64,000 bases of DNA from Acidobacteriaceae bacterium (GCA_019240475.1 JAFAYI010000034.1:1-64000), one strand, 5' to 3'. Positions 16,418 through 25,442 are shown, counted from the stretch's first letter. Numbers and translations are program-made. Notes: generated from the sequence alone by a model not told the origin.

Positions 16418-16467
16418 CATCGGTGAGCCTGGGGCTGGCATTACCAGTCCCGGCCAGGTCACCGATG
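16418..16467. terminator. Long hairpin after rplQ, probable end of the alpha block
   Basis: The outer arms CATCGGTGA and TCACCGATG pair perfectly, continue as GCCTGG against CCAGG, and an inner GGGGCTGG pairs with CCAGTCCC around a CATTA loop. The whole structure spans 50 bases directly after the operon. It lacks the T-run of a classical Rho-independent terminator, so it may instead mark a mRNA 3' end. Confidence 0.6.
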
Positions 16468-16584
16468 CCCCGAAGATCCATCGGGCGCTCTGCCGACCAC
16501 CCAAAGTTGAGATGTCGGCTTGAGGTACAACCAACCAAGACAAACACACTCCGCGTTTCGTTAGTAGCTGAATCCTCGACGCCT

Positions 16585-16959
16585 TCACTCCACTTTTTTC
16601 TGCTTCGGCCATCTCACTCGCACCTTGTGCTCAGTCGCAATCACAAGGCAGCGCTGCCAGTGCTCAATCGCCTCGGAAGCAAACAGCGACGTCACGCGCT
16701 CTAGCAGGGCCAAGCGGCCCGGATGGAAAAGACGAATGAGCAATAGCCCCATGTGGCTGCCGGGCTCATATTTTCGGACATCCGAAAAATCCAGATCCTG
16801 AGTGATGAGGAATCGCTCCTTTTCCTGTGCAGCCCTCCATATTTCATCATCGGCGCAGCCAGTGAGGCGCTCGGTTTCCACCGTATCCACATCGTGTCCT
16901 TGACGCTGAAGAACCGGAACAAGGGCCTGCGGCAGATTTTCGTCCAGCTTTATCCTCAC
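16585..16959 (-). CDS. DUF5615 PIN-like toxin
   Basis: 124 residues from a GTG. The start IKLDENLPQALVPVLQRQGH and the later ITQDLDFSDVRK are typical of DUF5615, small proteins with a PIN-like nuclease core whose acidic residues (Asp6, Glu7, Asp in TQDLDF) would bind metal. Genes of this family are nearly always paired with a DUF433 antitoxin; here the partner lies six bases upstream in the same direction. Action on RNA is inferred from the PIN-like fold and has not been shown for this protein. Confidence 0.85.
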   Translation of the reverse strand: MRIKLDENLPQALVPVLQRQGHDVDTVETERLTGCADDEIWRAAQEKERFLITQDLDFSDVRKYEPGSHMGLLLIRLFHPGRLALLERVTSLFASEAIEHWQRCLVIATEHKVRVRWPKQKKVE

Positions 16960-16965
16960 CGTACG

Positions 16966-17202
16966 CTACACGGGCAAAGCTGCTATGGGTAAGTCCTTTT
17001 GCGCAGAAGTAGCGGCGAATGCAATCGCAGCTCGCACGTCTTCTTCCGTCAGACTGGGAAAGTCGGTCAAGATCTCCGTGATGGTGGCGCCTTCAGCAAG
17101 GCTGGCCAGTACGGTACGCAGTGGGACACGAGTACCCTTGAAAACCGGCTGTCCGCCGGCAATCCTGGGGTCGCGTACAATTCGTTCCCGATAGTTCAAC
17201 AC
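16966..17202 (-). CDS. DUF433 antitoxin
   Basis: 78 residues; GTG start at 17202 with an in-frame TTG one codon later. The motif RIVRDPRIAGGQPVFKGTRV followed by TVLASLAEGATITEILTDFP and LTEEDVRAAIAFA is the diagnostic DUF433 pattern, a helix-turn-helix-like fold. It precedes the DUF5615 gene by six bases, so the pair forms a two-gene operon with antitoxin first, as usual. Autoregulation by the antitoxin is expected for the class but no operator is recognisable. Confidence 0.88.
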   Translation of the reverse strand: MLNYRERIVRDPRIAGGQPVFKGTRVPLRTVLASLAEGATITEILTDFPSLTEEDVRAAIAFAATSAQKDLPIAALPV

Positions 17203-17281
17203 CGACCGTCATTTTAGCTTGTCCGCTTACTCTCGGGCCCACACACTTCGATTTCTGGCGAGCCGGTTTTCCAACTGACGG

Positions 17282-17764
17282 CTATCTTTGACGGACCGCA
17301 ACCAGATCGATCTCTACCAGAGCGCCACGCACTCCGGCCGGCAGAATCACTTCCACCGTGGTGCGCGCGGGCTTGTTCGGCTGGTCCTTCGTCCCAAAGA
17401 ATTGAGTGTATCCAGCCGTCATTCCGGCATAGTCCATCTTTCCGTCTTTCGCAGGGTCGCCTCCCAGGTACACGCGCATCATCACCACATTACCCAGCGT
17501 CAGTTTCTGCGACTCAAGAAGCTTCTGAAGGTCCTGGATAATGCCAGCGGTTTGGGACTGAGTATCGGTGTGAGTCTTCCTGTCCGGGTCGAGCCATCCA
17601 CTCACATACAGCGTGTCTCCTGCCCACACGGCCGCCGAGATGGGAAGGTCCGCATTCGTGGGATTTTGACTAGGCGGCAGTGGAATTTGCTTTATGTTTT
17701 GCGCTGAAGCTGTCAGAGAAAGTGTCAGTGCGACCACTAAGGTGAAAAGACGCTGGATCATCAT
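17282..17764 (-). CDS. Exported RidA-family protein
   Basis: 160 residues. The first 21 residues form a signal peptide (hydrophobic RLFTLVVALTLSLTASAQ, likely cleaved after ASA). The rest is a Rid/YjgF fold: ISAAVWAGDTLYVSGWLD, LGNVVMMRVYLGG and PARTTVEVILPAG then ALVEIDLVAV. The arginine of PAR and the final Glu match the active-site positions of RidA enamine/imine deaminases. RidA itself is cytoplasmic, so an exported form must act on something outside the cytoplasm. Divergent from the next gene. Confidence 0.88.
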   Translation of the reverse strand: MMIQRLFTLVVALTLSLTASAQNIKQIPLPPSQNPTNADLPISAAVWAGDTLYVSGWLDPDRKTHTDTQSQTAGIIQDLQKLLESQKLTLGNVVMMRVYLGGDPAKDGKMDYAGMTAGYTQFFGTKDQPNKPARTTVEVILPAGVRGALVEIDLVAVRQR

Positions 17765-17910
17765 ACAGTCAATTTAGACGTACAATGGCCACCATACAAG
17801 TTGATGTTTCCTCACGCAGCGGTAAGCTGTGCACGGCTAGCGACAAAACCCGTCGTAAGGCGCTCGCGATCAGGAGCAAAAATTTCTGATAGCATCCCAG
17901 TGGACAAACC

Positions 17911-20547
17911 ATGAGCCGGACTTGGGGATCGTTGATAGCGGTTGTAATCTTCGCGATGATGCTGGATACGAGCGCCACCGCCCAAAGCGTCAGCATCGCC
18001 GAATTTCCGTTACCGACGCCGAACAGCAATCCTCAAGGGATCACGGCGGGAAACGATGGCGCGATGTGGTTCGTCGAGACTGCGGCCGATCGGATCGGGC
18101 GAATCACGACGGCCGGGGTGATCACGGAATATCCGCTGCCGGCCGGCAGCCAGCCACAGCAGATCATACAAGGCCTGAACGGAAACCTTTGGTTTACCGC
18201 GAGCGGCGGCAATTACATCGGAGAGCTCACGCCAAGCGGCGTTCTCACGCAAATGCCGATTCCCACTCCTAACTCCACACCGTTTGGCATTTCAAACGGA
18301 CCCTTCGTAGGCGCCGAGACAGTGTGGTTTACAGAAGCGACCGGTAACAAGATCGGAGTAGTTGCAGTGGGCGGCATTACCGAATATCCAATACCGACTC
18401 CGAACTCTTCTCCAGCAGGCATTTCTCTCGGCGTTGATGGTGAGTCTATTTGGTTCGCGGAACGAGCCGGAAATAAAATAGGGAGCAGCACCCTCAATGG
18501 AGCAATCAGCGAGTTTCCAATACCCACGGCTTCGAGCCGACCTTTCTCGCTAGCCACCAGCGAAGGAGACATAGCGCAGTTACTTTGGTTCACGGAGCAG
18601 TCGGCCGGAAAGATTGCGAGTATTTCCTCCGGCGGCAGCGTGGTCGAGTATCCGCTGTCCTCGGCATCCTCGCAACCAAGTGGCATCGTGGAGGGTAACG
18701 ATGGCGCGCTTTGGTTTACCGAACAGGGCGGGAATAACATCGGATCGATCACCGTGGATGGAACGATCAACGAGTATCCAGTACCAACGCCGAACAGCTC
18801 TCCCTCTGGAATCGCTTCGCAGATCTTCCCAAGAACGAATTACTTGTGGTTTACCGAAGCGGCGGGTAATAAGATCGGCCGCATCTCCGTATTCGAGTGG
18901 CAGGCCCTTACGAACGATTCCCCCGCGGCACAGGTTGAGGTGGATCGACAGGGAATGGTCTGGGCGATTCCAGCTTCGCGCACATTCACGTTCTGGCCGG
19001 TTTCCCAGGTGACGGACACGATTCAGTTTGCGCCGGGAGCCGGCCCGTTTGCTTCGCAAGCCGCCGCCCCGTATTCGCCCGGCTTCAGCGGCGCAGCCTG
19101 GGTTCTGAACGGACAGCAACAGAGCTACGAGGAAGTTTATAGCCCGACTTCCCTATGGTGGACCCAGAACACGCTATCCGGGGCCGTGACCGAGATCGCA
19201 GCCGGTGGGGATAACGATGCATGGGGACTGAACACGCAATCGCAGCCCTTGCACTTTAACCAGACGACCACGAGCTGGAACACTGTTACCGGCAACTTGA
19301 TCGATGTCGAGGTAGGCTCGGATGGCTCGGTATACGGGCTCGGCCCCGAGTCGGGATCGGGTCAAAGCATCTATTGGTACAATCCCGGCGCCGGGCAATT
19401 CCAGGCTATCTCGAATAATTCCGCGAGCGGTCCACTCACCGGTTTGACAAAGCTTGCGGTCGGCGCCGACGGCGACCTTTGGGCCTTCGGAAATCAAACG
19501 GCATATCACTTCAATTCGCTGCTTCAGCAATGGAGCGCCACGCCAGGCAAGTTCTCACAGATCGCGGTCGGGTCCGGGGCCTACGTGTGGGCGCTAGCGC
19601 CGGGCGGCGAGATCTATTATTGGAATCCGCTGACATCCGGTTGGCTTTCCTTCCCGGGATCTCTGACTCAAATTGCAGTCGGCGCAACCGGCAAGGTCGC
19701 CGGCGTCAGCAGCTCGGATACCGCTTATCAACTGATCGGGCCTTCCCAGCCGGCGCAGACGCTGTATCAGCTTCCGGGATCGTTGAGGCAGATATCGGTG
19801 GGAGCGGACGGAAGCGCTTGGGGACTAAATTACGCAAATCAGATTTACCACTTCGACTTAGGAACTCAGACCTGGGAGAATGTGCCGGGCGAGCTGGCGC
19901 AAATCAGCGTGGGATCAGCCAGGAATGTATGGGGTGTAAATGCCTCGGGCCAGATCTGGCGTTGGAATCCGAGCGCGGCAACTTGGACTTACATTCCTGG
20001 TGAATTGAATCAGATCGCAGTCGGAGCAGACGGCTCTGTATGGGGCATCAATTCAGGAAGCCAAACTTACTCTTATAACTGGTCGACCGGCAGCTGGCTT
20101 TGGATACCCGGCGAGTTAGTGCAACTCTCGGTGGGCGCTGATGGAACTGTCTGGGGCGTCAATGCGCAACAACAGATTTACTACTACGACGGTACGACTA
20201 AATCGTGGGCTTGGGTTCCAGGCTCGCTCGTGCAGATTTCAGTTGGGAACGCGAATAACATCTGGGGTGTAAATGACGGAGGCTCAGTCTACCAGTACAA
20301 CACTACCGCGAGGACTTGGACTTGGGTCTGGGCCGAGGCCCAATCCCCGAACGAGTTGACGCTGACCCAGGTGTCTGTGGCATTTGATGGAACAGCTTGG
20401 GGCGTGAACGCGAGCGGCGAGCTCTTCCAGTGCAGCTACGAAACGTGTACAAGCGTGGGAAGCGGAGTTAGCGCGGTGTCGGTCGGGAACGATGCTGCGA
20501 TCTTTGCAACCAACGCCGCGACAGGCGCGAATTACTGGTACTGGTGA
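17911..20547 (+). CDS. Secreted Vgb-like propeller plus tectonin-repeat protein
   Basis: 878 residues with a signal peptide (cleavage near TSATAQS, residue 25). Residues 30-330 are a Vgb-like beta-propeller: repeats of the form LWFTEAAGNKIGRIS and ITEYPIPTPNSSPAGI, each about 45-50 residues. Residues 330-878 are tectonin-type repeats of about 36-40 residues with the core QISVGADGSAWGLN and QIYHFDLGTQTW. Tectonin repeats bind lipopolysaccharide or other glycans in animals and fungi. No catalytic His of true virginiamycin B lyase could be assigned, so a lyase function is not claimed. Likely a secreted or surface binding protein. Confidence 0.85.
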   Translation: MSRTWGSLIAVVIFAMMLDTSATAQSVSIAEFPLPTPNSNPQGITAGNDGAMWFVETAADRIGRITTAGVITEYPLPAGSQPQQIIQGLNGNLWFTASGGNYIGELTPSGVLTQMPIPTPNSTPFGISNGPFVGAETVWFTEATGNKIGVVAVGGITEYPIPTPNSSPAGISLGVDGESIWFAERAGNKIGSSTLNGAISEFPIPTASSRPFSLATSEGDIAQLLWFTEQSAGKIASISSGGSVVEYPLSSASSQPSGIVEGNDGALWFTEQGGNNIGSITVDGTINEYPVPTPNSSPSGIASQIFPRTNYLWFTEAAGNKIGRISVFEWQALTNDSPAAQVEVDRQGMVWAIPASRTFTFWPVSQVTDTIQFAPGAGPFASQAAAPYSPGFSGAAWVLNGQQQSYEEVYSPTSLWWTQNTLSGAVTEIAAGGDNDAWGLNTQSQPLHFNQTTTSWNTVTGNLIDVEVGSDGSVYGLGPESGSGQSIYWYNPGAGQFQAISNNSASGPLTGLTKLAVGADGDLWAFGNQTAYHFNSLLQQWSATPGKFSQIAVGSGAYVWALAPGGEIYYWNPLTSGWLSFPGSLTQIAVGATGKVAGVSSSDTAYQLIGPSQPAQTLYQLPGSLRQISVGADGSAWGLNYANQIYHFDLGTQTWENVPGELAQISVGSARNVWGVNASGQIWRWNPSAATWTYIPGELNQIAVGADGSVWGINSGSQTYSYNWSTGSWLWIPGELVQLSVGADGTVWGVNAQQQIYYYDGTTKSWAWVPGSLVQISVGNANNIWGVNDGGSVYQYNTTARTWTWVWAEAQSPNELTLTQVSVAFDGTAWGVNASGELFQCSYETCTSVGSGVSAVSVGNDAAIFATNAATGANYWYW

Positions 20548-20577
20548 CATAGAATCCGTTTTAGACTTCTAGACCGG

Positions 20578-21954
20578 TCAGCCTCGGCGCCGCTTCTTAT
20601 GCTTCACGGGCACCGCCGAGGCGCTCACGTTCTTGCCTTCGGCCGCCGCATCCTGCGCGTTCCCTGCCCCGCCGATCTTGCTCAAGATCCGGTCGTGGAT
20701 CCAGTGCTCGTCCCACCACTCCTTCGGGTCCACCTGGTAGCCCGCGATCAGCATGCTGAAGTGCACGTGATCGCCGAACGCCATGCCGGTCGATCCGCTC
20801 ACCCCGATCTGCTGCTCCTTCTGCACCATGTCGCCTACCTTCACCATGATCCTGCTCATGTGCCCGTAAAGGCTTTCGAGCGAGTACCCGTGATCGAGTA
20901 TCACGCAGTTTCCGTAGATCCCTAGCCGGTCCGCGAAAATCACCTTGCCGGAATTCGCCGCCTTCACGGGCATGTTCGTGGTCTGCGCCAGGTCGTAGCC
21001 GAGGTGCACCTGCTCGTCCACCTTGCGGCCGTTATAGATGTAGCTGCGCCGGTCGGCGAAATACGATTCGCGCGCGCCCTTCACCGGAATGAACGGGCCC
21101 GACCACAAAATGCGCTTCTCCGTGTTCGTGCGCAGGTCGTAAATCTGCTGCGCATTCGCCCGCCGCATCTCGCGATTGATCTTCACGAACCGGTCGACCA
21201 GGCTGCCGGAACCCTCCGGGTCCAGTTCGCCGACAACCTTCTGCAGCTCCCGGTCGTTCAACTCAATGTTGCTCTCGCGGAACTTCTTTGGAAAAACTTT
21301 GGTCCAGAACGTAGTCGTCACCTCCGTTCCAGCCCCGTTCCTTGCGAACGCAAGCGGAACCGTATCCGGCGAAACATCCCACGGAAATGGGAACAGCGAG
21401 AACCGGTGGCTGCTCGTATCGGCCTCGCCCGGCATCGGAAACGTTCCAGCCGAATACTGCGCAACCCGCACGCCCGCGTCTGTCCAGTTGCCGCCCACAT
21501 CCAGCATCACCAGCTCCGCCCCGCCCTGGTTGATGTAGTGCTGCCGACCGTCGGCGACAATCGTGGGCGGCCGCAGCACGATCTGGATGTCTTCCGATAC
21601 CGTCGTGCCTGCGCCGCGGAAATCGTTCGCGTTTGCCTTCAGCACCAGCTTTGCCGGACCTTCTTTCAAAAACGAAGCCATTTTCTTGCCCGCGTTGAAG
21701 CTGTAAATCCGGCTCGCCTGCTTCGATTTCGTCCTGTCCTGGTAGACCGTCGAGCTCTGCCCGTCCTGCTCTACCGACGCCGCGAACGCCTTCACTCCGT
21801 CGGGCGAATCGGCCTCCACCCGAATCGGAGTCTCCGTGCCGATAGCAGGCACGGCCTTCGCCAGCTTCAGGCTCACGTGCTTGCCCGAAAACCAAACGAA
21901 GCCAAAGGCGATCACAATCACCGCCCCTACCACTGCGAGTACGCGTTGTAACAT
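20578..21954 (-). CDS. Membrane-anchored M23 metallopeptidase
   Basis: 458 residues from ATG at 21954 (a TTG at 21975 with a nearby GGAGAG would add seven residues and overlap purN). Residues 1-25 are one membrane segment (VLAVVGAVIVIAFGFVWF). The middle 250 residues are unassigned beta-rich sequence. The C-terminal domain is peptidase M23/LytM: HLGYDLAQT provides the His and Asp zinc ligands, YGHMSRIMVKVGDMV follows, and GDHVHFSMLIAGYQVDPKEW provides HVH. M23 enzymes cut peptidoglycan cross-links. A Lys/Arg-rich tail (KHKKRRRG) closes the protein. All zinc ligands appear present, so it should be active. Confidence 0.92.
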   Translation of the reverse strand: MLQRVLAVVGAVIVIAFGFVWFSGKHVSLKLAKAVPAIGTETPIRVEADSPDGVKAFAASVEQDGQSSTVYQDRTKSKQASRIYSFNAGKKMASFLKEGPAKLVLKANANDFRGAGTTVSEDIQIVLRPPTIVADGRQHYINQGGAELVMLDVGGNWTDAGVRVAQYSAGTFPMPGEADTSSHRFSLFPFPWDVSPDTVPLAFARNGAGTEVTTTFWTKVFPKKFRESNIELNDRELQKVVGELDPEGSGSLVDRFVKINREMRRANAQQIYDLRTNTEKRILWSGPFIPVKGARESYFADRRSYIYNGRKVDEQVHLGYDLAQTTNMPVKAANSGKVIFADRLGIYGNCVILDHGYSLESLYGHMSRIMVKVGDMVQKEQQIGVSGSTGMAFGDHVHFSMLIAGYQVDPKEWWDEHWIHDRILSKIGGAGNAQDAAAEGKNVSASAVPVKHKKRRRG

Positions 21955-21964
21955 CTTTGAACTT

Positions 21965-22567
21965 TCAGGTCTCAATGACTCTCCGGCCCTCTATACGATA
22001 GTTGCCTTTGAGGACCCAAGAGATCGCTTCGGAATAAATTTTGTGCTCTTGGGCGAGAATTCTCGCCGATAATTCTTCAAGCGTGTCGCTGTCCAGCACC
22101 GGAACCGCCGTTTGCAGCAGAATCGGCCCGCTATCGAGCTGCTCGTCTACGAAGTGCACCGTGCAGCCGGTCACTTTCACGCCATGCGCCAGCGCTTGGT
22201 ATTGCGCATCCAGGCCCGGAAACGCCGGCAGCAGCGACGGATGAATGTTCAAGATCCGCCCGGGGAATTGCTGGATGAAATGCCCGCTCAACAGGCGCAT
22301 GTACCCCGCCAGGCACACCAGGTCCACGCCCTGCTCGTGCAGCAAACGCGCCACTTGTCCATCGAAGGCCGCCCGATCCTGACCCGCAGACTCCATCGCG
22401 CCGCACGTCAGTCCCAGTTCCCGAGCCCGCTTCAGCCCCGGGGCATTCGGCTTATTTGAAAAAACGAACCCAACTTCGCAATCGAGCTTTCCGCTCGCCA
22501 CGTTCCGCGCGATCGCCTCGAAATTCGATCCGCGCCCGGAAAGCAGAATGCCCAGCCGCTTTCTCAC
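21965..22567 (-). CDS. purN: Phosphoribosylglycinamide formyltransferase
   Basis: 200 residues from GTG at 22567, which overlaps the purM stop (GTGA); a longer frame to 22786 lies inside purM. Transfers formyl from 10-formyl-THF to GAR, step 3 of purine synthesis. Seen: GILLSGRGSNFEAIARNV (GAR phosphate loop), NIHPSLLPAFPGLDAQYQAL with the catalytic Asn and His, and GCTVHFVDEQLDSGPILLQ with the catalytic Asp. Coupled to purM, which makes the next-but-one intermediate of the same pathway. Confidence 0.96.
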   Translation of the reverse strand: MRKRLGILLSGRGSNFEAIARNVASGKLDCEVGFVFSNKPNAPGLKRARELGLTCGAMESAGQDRAAFDGQVARLLHEQGVDLVCLAGYMRLLSGHFIQQFPGRILNIHPSLLPAFPGLDAQYQALAHGVKVTGCTVHFVDEQLDSGPILLQTAVPVLDSDTLEELSARILAQEHKIYSEAISWVLKGNYRIEGRRVIET

Positions 22568-23625
22568 AAATAGACAACCTTGGGCGCGCTCGACCGCGTC
22601 TCGATCACCCGCCCGATCGGGTGAAACGGCTCGCGCAGCTTCTTGAGAACTTGCGAAACGAACCCAATTTTCCGGGATGGCACCGCCAGCACCATGCCGA
22701 TGCCCAGATTGAAGGTCCGGCGAAAGTCGTCCTCCGGGATGCTGCCGAGCTTCTGTAGGAGCTCGAAAATCGGCTGGCTGGGCCACGACTGCGGATCGAT
22801 TTCGGCCGCGCAGCGCCGCGGCAGCATGCGAGGCACGTTGTCGGTCAGCCCGCCTCCGGTGATATGGGCGGCGCCTTTCAGCAGCTTGGCTTCATGCAGA
22901 GCTTGTATAGGTTTTAAATACGAGCGGTGGATTTTCAGCAGTTCCTGGGCGAGCGTATCCGACAAGCCCGGTAGCCGCGCTTCCAGCTCATGGCCCGCGA
23001 TGTCGAACAATATTTTTCGGGCAAGCGAATAGCCGTTGGTGTGCAAGCCGTGGGACGGCAGCCCTAGCAGCAAATCGCCCGGCTCGATGCCGGCGCCCGT
23101 GAGCATGCGCTTGCGCTCCACGACGCCCACGATGAAACCAGCGAGATCATACTCGCCCGCCGCATACATGCCCGGCATTTCGGCCGTTTCGCCGCCGATC
23201 AGGGCGCAGCCGTTCTGTTTACAGGCCCGCGCCAGCCCGGTCACCACGCGCGCGCAGACCATGGCGTCGAGCTTCCCCACCGCGAAATAATCGAGAAAGA
23301 AAAGCGGCTTTGCGCCCTGCACCGCGATATCGTTCACGCAGTGGTTCACCAGGTCTTCGCCGATGGTGTCGTGCTGCCCTGTCGCGAACGCGATCTTGAG
23401 CTTCGTCCCCACGCCATCGGCGGAACTCACCAGCACCGGATCGCGCCAACCCTTCAAGGAAAACCCGGCGCCGAAGCTGCCGATCGAGGTCAGCACCTCC
23501 GGTGTGAACGTCTTTGCGGCCGACCGTTTGATCAGCGCAACCGCGCGGGTTGCCTCGTCGATGCTGACACCGGCGTCGCTATAAGTGGTCTTGTTACTTT
23601 TTGGAATCGGCACCCGCTGAAGCAT
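22564..23625 (-). CDS. purM: Phosphoribosylformylglycinamidine cyclo-ligase
   Basis: 353 residues from ATG at 23625, which gives the normal start PKSNKTTYSDAGVSIDEATR; a longer reading to 23676 adds residues unlike the family. Closes the imidazole ring to make AIR. Seen: SIGSFGAGF, SSADGVGTKLKIAF, DLVNHCVNDIAVQGAKPLFF and AEMPGMYAAGEYDLAGF. First gene of a purM-purN pair; the M23 peptidase gene follows purN after 10 bases and may share the transcript. Confidence 0.97.
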   Translation of the reverse strand: MLQRVPIPKSNKTTYSDAGVSIDEATRAVALIKRSAAKTFTPEVLTSIGSFGAGFSLKGWRDPVLVSSADGVGTKLKIAFATGQHDTIGEDLVNHCVNDIAVQGAKPLFFLDYFAVGKLDAMVCARVVTGLARACKQNGCALIGGETAEMPGMYAAGEYDLAGFIVGVVERKRMLTGAGIEPGDLLLGLPSHGLHTNGYSLARKILFDIAGHELEARLPGLSDTLAQELLKIHRSYLKPIQALHEAKLLKGAAHITGGGLTDNVPRMLPRRCAAEIDPQSWPSQPIFELLQKLGSIPEDDFRRTFNLGIGMVLAVPSRKIGFVSQVLKKLREPFHPIGRVIETRSSAPKVVYL

Positions 23626-23701
23626 CAAGTGTAGCCGATAGGCCGCCCCGCGAGAGAACAAAAAAAGGGCAAGCATTCACGCCTGCCCACTGACAAAAGA
23701 C

Positions 23702-23893
23702 TTACTCCTGCGGAAACGTGAAGTCCTGGTTGTAGCCCTCGCCGGCGTCCTCATAGAGTGCCGGCGGCGCCAGAGGCTTCGATCCCACAGTTGGACCGGA
23801 TTCGCTGGTTTTTACATTCACCTTGTCGCGATCCATCAAGTCCTTCAATATCGGCCCGGTCACCGAGCCCTTTTGACGGTTGTTCGCTTTCAT
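23702..23893 (-). CDS. Small protein of unknown function, 63 residues
   Basis: Begins MKANNRQKGSVTGPILKDLM and ends YEDAGEGYNQDFTFPQE. Hydrophilic, no signal peptide or membrane segment, acidic C-terminus. The start at 23893 is chosen because the sequence upstream is Arg-rich and looks non-coding. I do not recognise the family. It lies between purM and the amidohydrolase operon on its own, so no role can be inferred; it may also be a chance open frame. Confidence 0.4.
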   Translation of the reverse strand: MKANNRQKGSVTGPILKDLMDRDKVNVKTSESGPTVGSKPLAPPALYEDAGEGYNQDFTFPQE

Positions 23894-24050
23894 GCCCGCA
23901 CCATAGCGCGGCGGTCGCGCCTGCAGGCACCCGCGCCGCGCCTCCCATCGTCTCGCCTCCGCTTGCAAACCCTTGTCTCGACGCCCGATGCGCGGCATTA
24001 TGACAGAATAGGGAAAATTTGTTGCTGCTTGTGACTGGACAAATCATTCG

Positions 24051-25442
24051 ATGAAACAGCCATTGAAAGCGAGCGTTCTGGTTTTCACCGCCGCCTGGAC
24101 CGTCGCCGCCGCGGTTCCTTCCGCCATCGCCATCAGAGACGCGCATGTCGTGACTGTCAGCGGCGCCGATCTTCCCAAAGCCACGGTCCTGGTGCGCGAC
24201 GGCCTGATTCAAGATGTCGGCCCTAACCTCTCGATTCCAGGCGATGCCTGGGTCATCGACGGAAGCGGGCTGACCGTCTATCCCGGCTTTATCGACGCCT
24301 TGAGCACGTGGGGGCTTCCCGGCGCGGCCGCCACGCCCGCGCGCACTGCCGCCGGGGTCGCTCCCACGCCTGCGCCGCCGGCCGCGCCTGTGCCTGCAAC
24401 TCCGGCCACCGGAATCGAGCCCCCTCCGCGCCACGGCCCCGAAGACCGCCCGCAGAACCATTCGTTCGAGCGCGCCGCCGACATGGTCACTCCGAGCGAC
24501 ACACGGCTCGCCGCCGCTCGCGCCGCGGGTTTCACTACCGCCGCGACCTTTCCCAATCAAGGCATCTTCGAAGGCCTCGGGGCCATGATCGATCTCGCCG
24601 GTGAACGCGGCCGCGACATGATCGTCGCCCAGCCCATCGGACAGCAGATCCTGTTCCGCACCAGCGGCTTCGGCCGCTCCGGCTTCCCCAATTCGCTCAT
24701 GGGGAATATCGCTTACGTGCGACAGCTCTTCCTCGATCTCAACCATTACAAAGAAGCGCAACAACTGTATGCAGCGCACCCGTCCGGCAGCCGCCGCCCG
24801 CAGTACGATCACGATCTCGAAGGGCTCGCCGAATCGCCGCGCCTCTTGCTGCCCGCCGACGAGGAACAGCAGATCGATCGCATTCTCAACTTCGGCCGCG
24901 AGCTCAAGCAGCCCTTCGTCCTATACGGCCTGCACGAAGCTTTCGAGCGCGTGGATGAGCTTAAGCAGGCTCGCGTGCCCGCCATCGTCAGCCTGAAGTG
25001 GCCGGAAAAGCCCAAGGATTCGGACCCCGCCGAGATCCCCGATTACCGGCAGTTACGCATCCGGCGCGACGCGCCCGGGGTTCCGGGCCTGCTCGCCAAA
25101 GCCGGCGTCGAGTTTGCTTTCTATTCCGACGGCGTCGACGCCGCGCCCGACCTGAAGAAGGCGCTCAAGAAAGCGGTAGACGCGGGTCTGTCGCGCGCGG
25201 ACGCCATTCGCGCCCTGACCCTCTCGCCCGCGCGCATCTACGGTCTCGACGACCGCCTCGGCAGCATCGAAAAGGGCAAGATCGCGAACCTGGTCGTCAT
25301 GAAGGGCGACGCCTTCGACGACAAGACAACTGTGGAATACGTCTTCATCGACGGCGCGCAGTTCGAACCTTCGAAAGACCTGCAGAAACCGCCTGCAAAT
25401 AAAGAGGGCGGTCCAAAGCCCGCGGAAGGAGACATAAATTGA
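24051..25442 (+). CDS. Exported amidohydrolase-like protein lacking the HxH metal motif
   Basis: 463 residues with a signal peptide (ending near AVPSAIA). The overall shape is amidohydrolase: IRDAHVVTVSGADLPKATVL, VRDGLIQDVGPNL, then YPGFIDALSTWG where active enzymes have PGxIDxHxH; both histidines are missing. The C-terminal barrel end GLSRADAIRALTLSPARIYG and LGSIEKGKIANLVVM is intact. A Pro/Ala-rich stretch is inserted around residues 95-135. It overlaps the next amidohydrolase gene (TGATG), so the two probably form a pair, with this one perhaps a non-catalytic partner. Confidence 0.85.
   Translation: MKQPLKASVLVFTAAWTVAAAVPSAIAIRDAHVVTVSGADLPKATVLVRDGLIQDVGPNLSIPGDAWVIDGSGLTVYPGFIDALSTWGLPGAAATPARTAAGVAPTPAPPAAPVPATPATGIEPPPRHGPEDRPQNHSFERAADMVTPSDTRLAAARAAGFTTAATFPNQGIFEGLGAMIDLAGERGRDMIVAQPIGQQILFRTSGFGRSGFPNSLMGNIAYVRQLFLDLNHYKEAQQLYAAHPSGSRRPQYDHDLEGLAESPRLLLPADEEQQIDRILNFGRELKQPFVLYGLHEAFERVDELKQARVPAIVSLKWPEKPKDSDPAEIPDYRQLRIRRDAPGVPGLLAKAGVEFAFYSDGVDAAPDLKKALKKAVDAGLSRADAIRALTLSPARIYGLDDRLGSIEKGKIANLVVMKGDAFDDKTTVEYVFIDGAQFEPSKDLQKPPANKEGGPKPAEGDIN

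Noticed and set aside
17911..18900. Virginiamycin B lyase as the function of the Vgb-like half
   Set aside because: The propeller repeats match, but the catalytic histidines of Vgb could not be placed, so only the fold is claimed.
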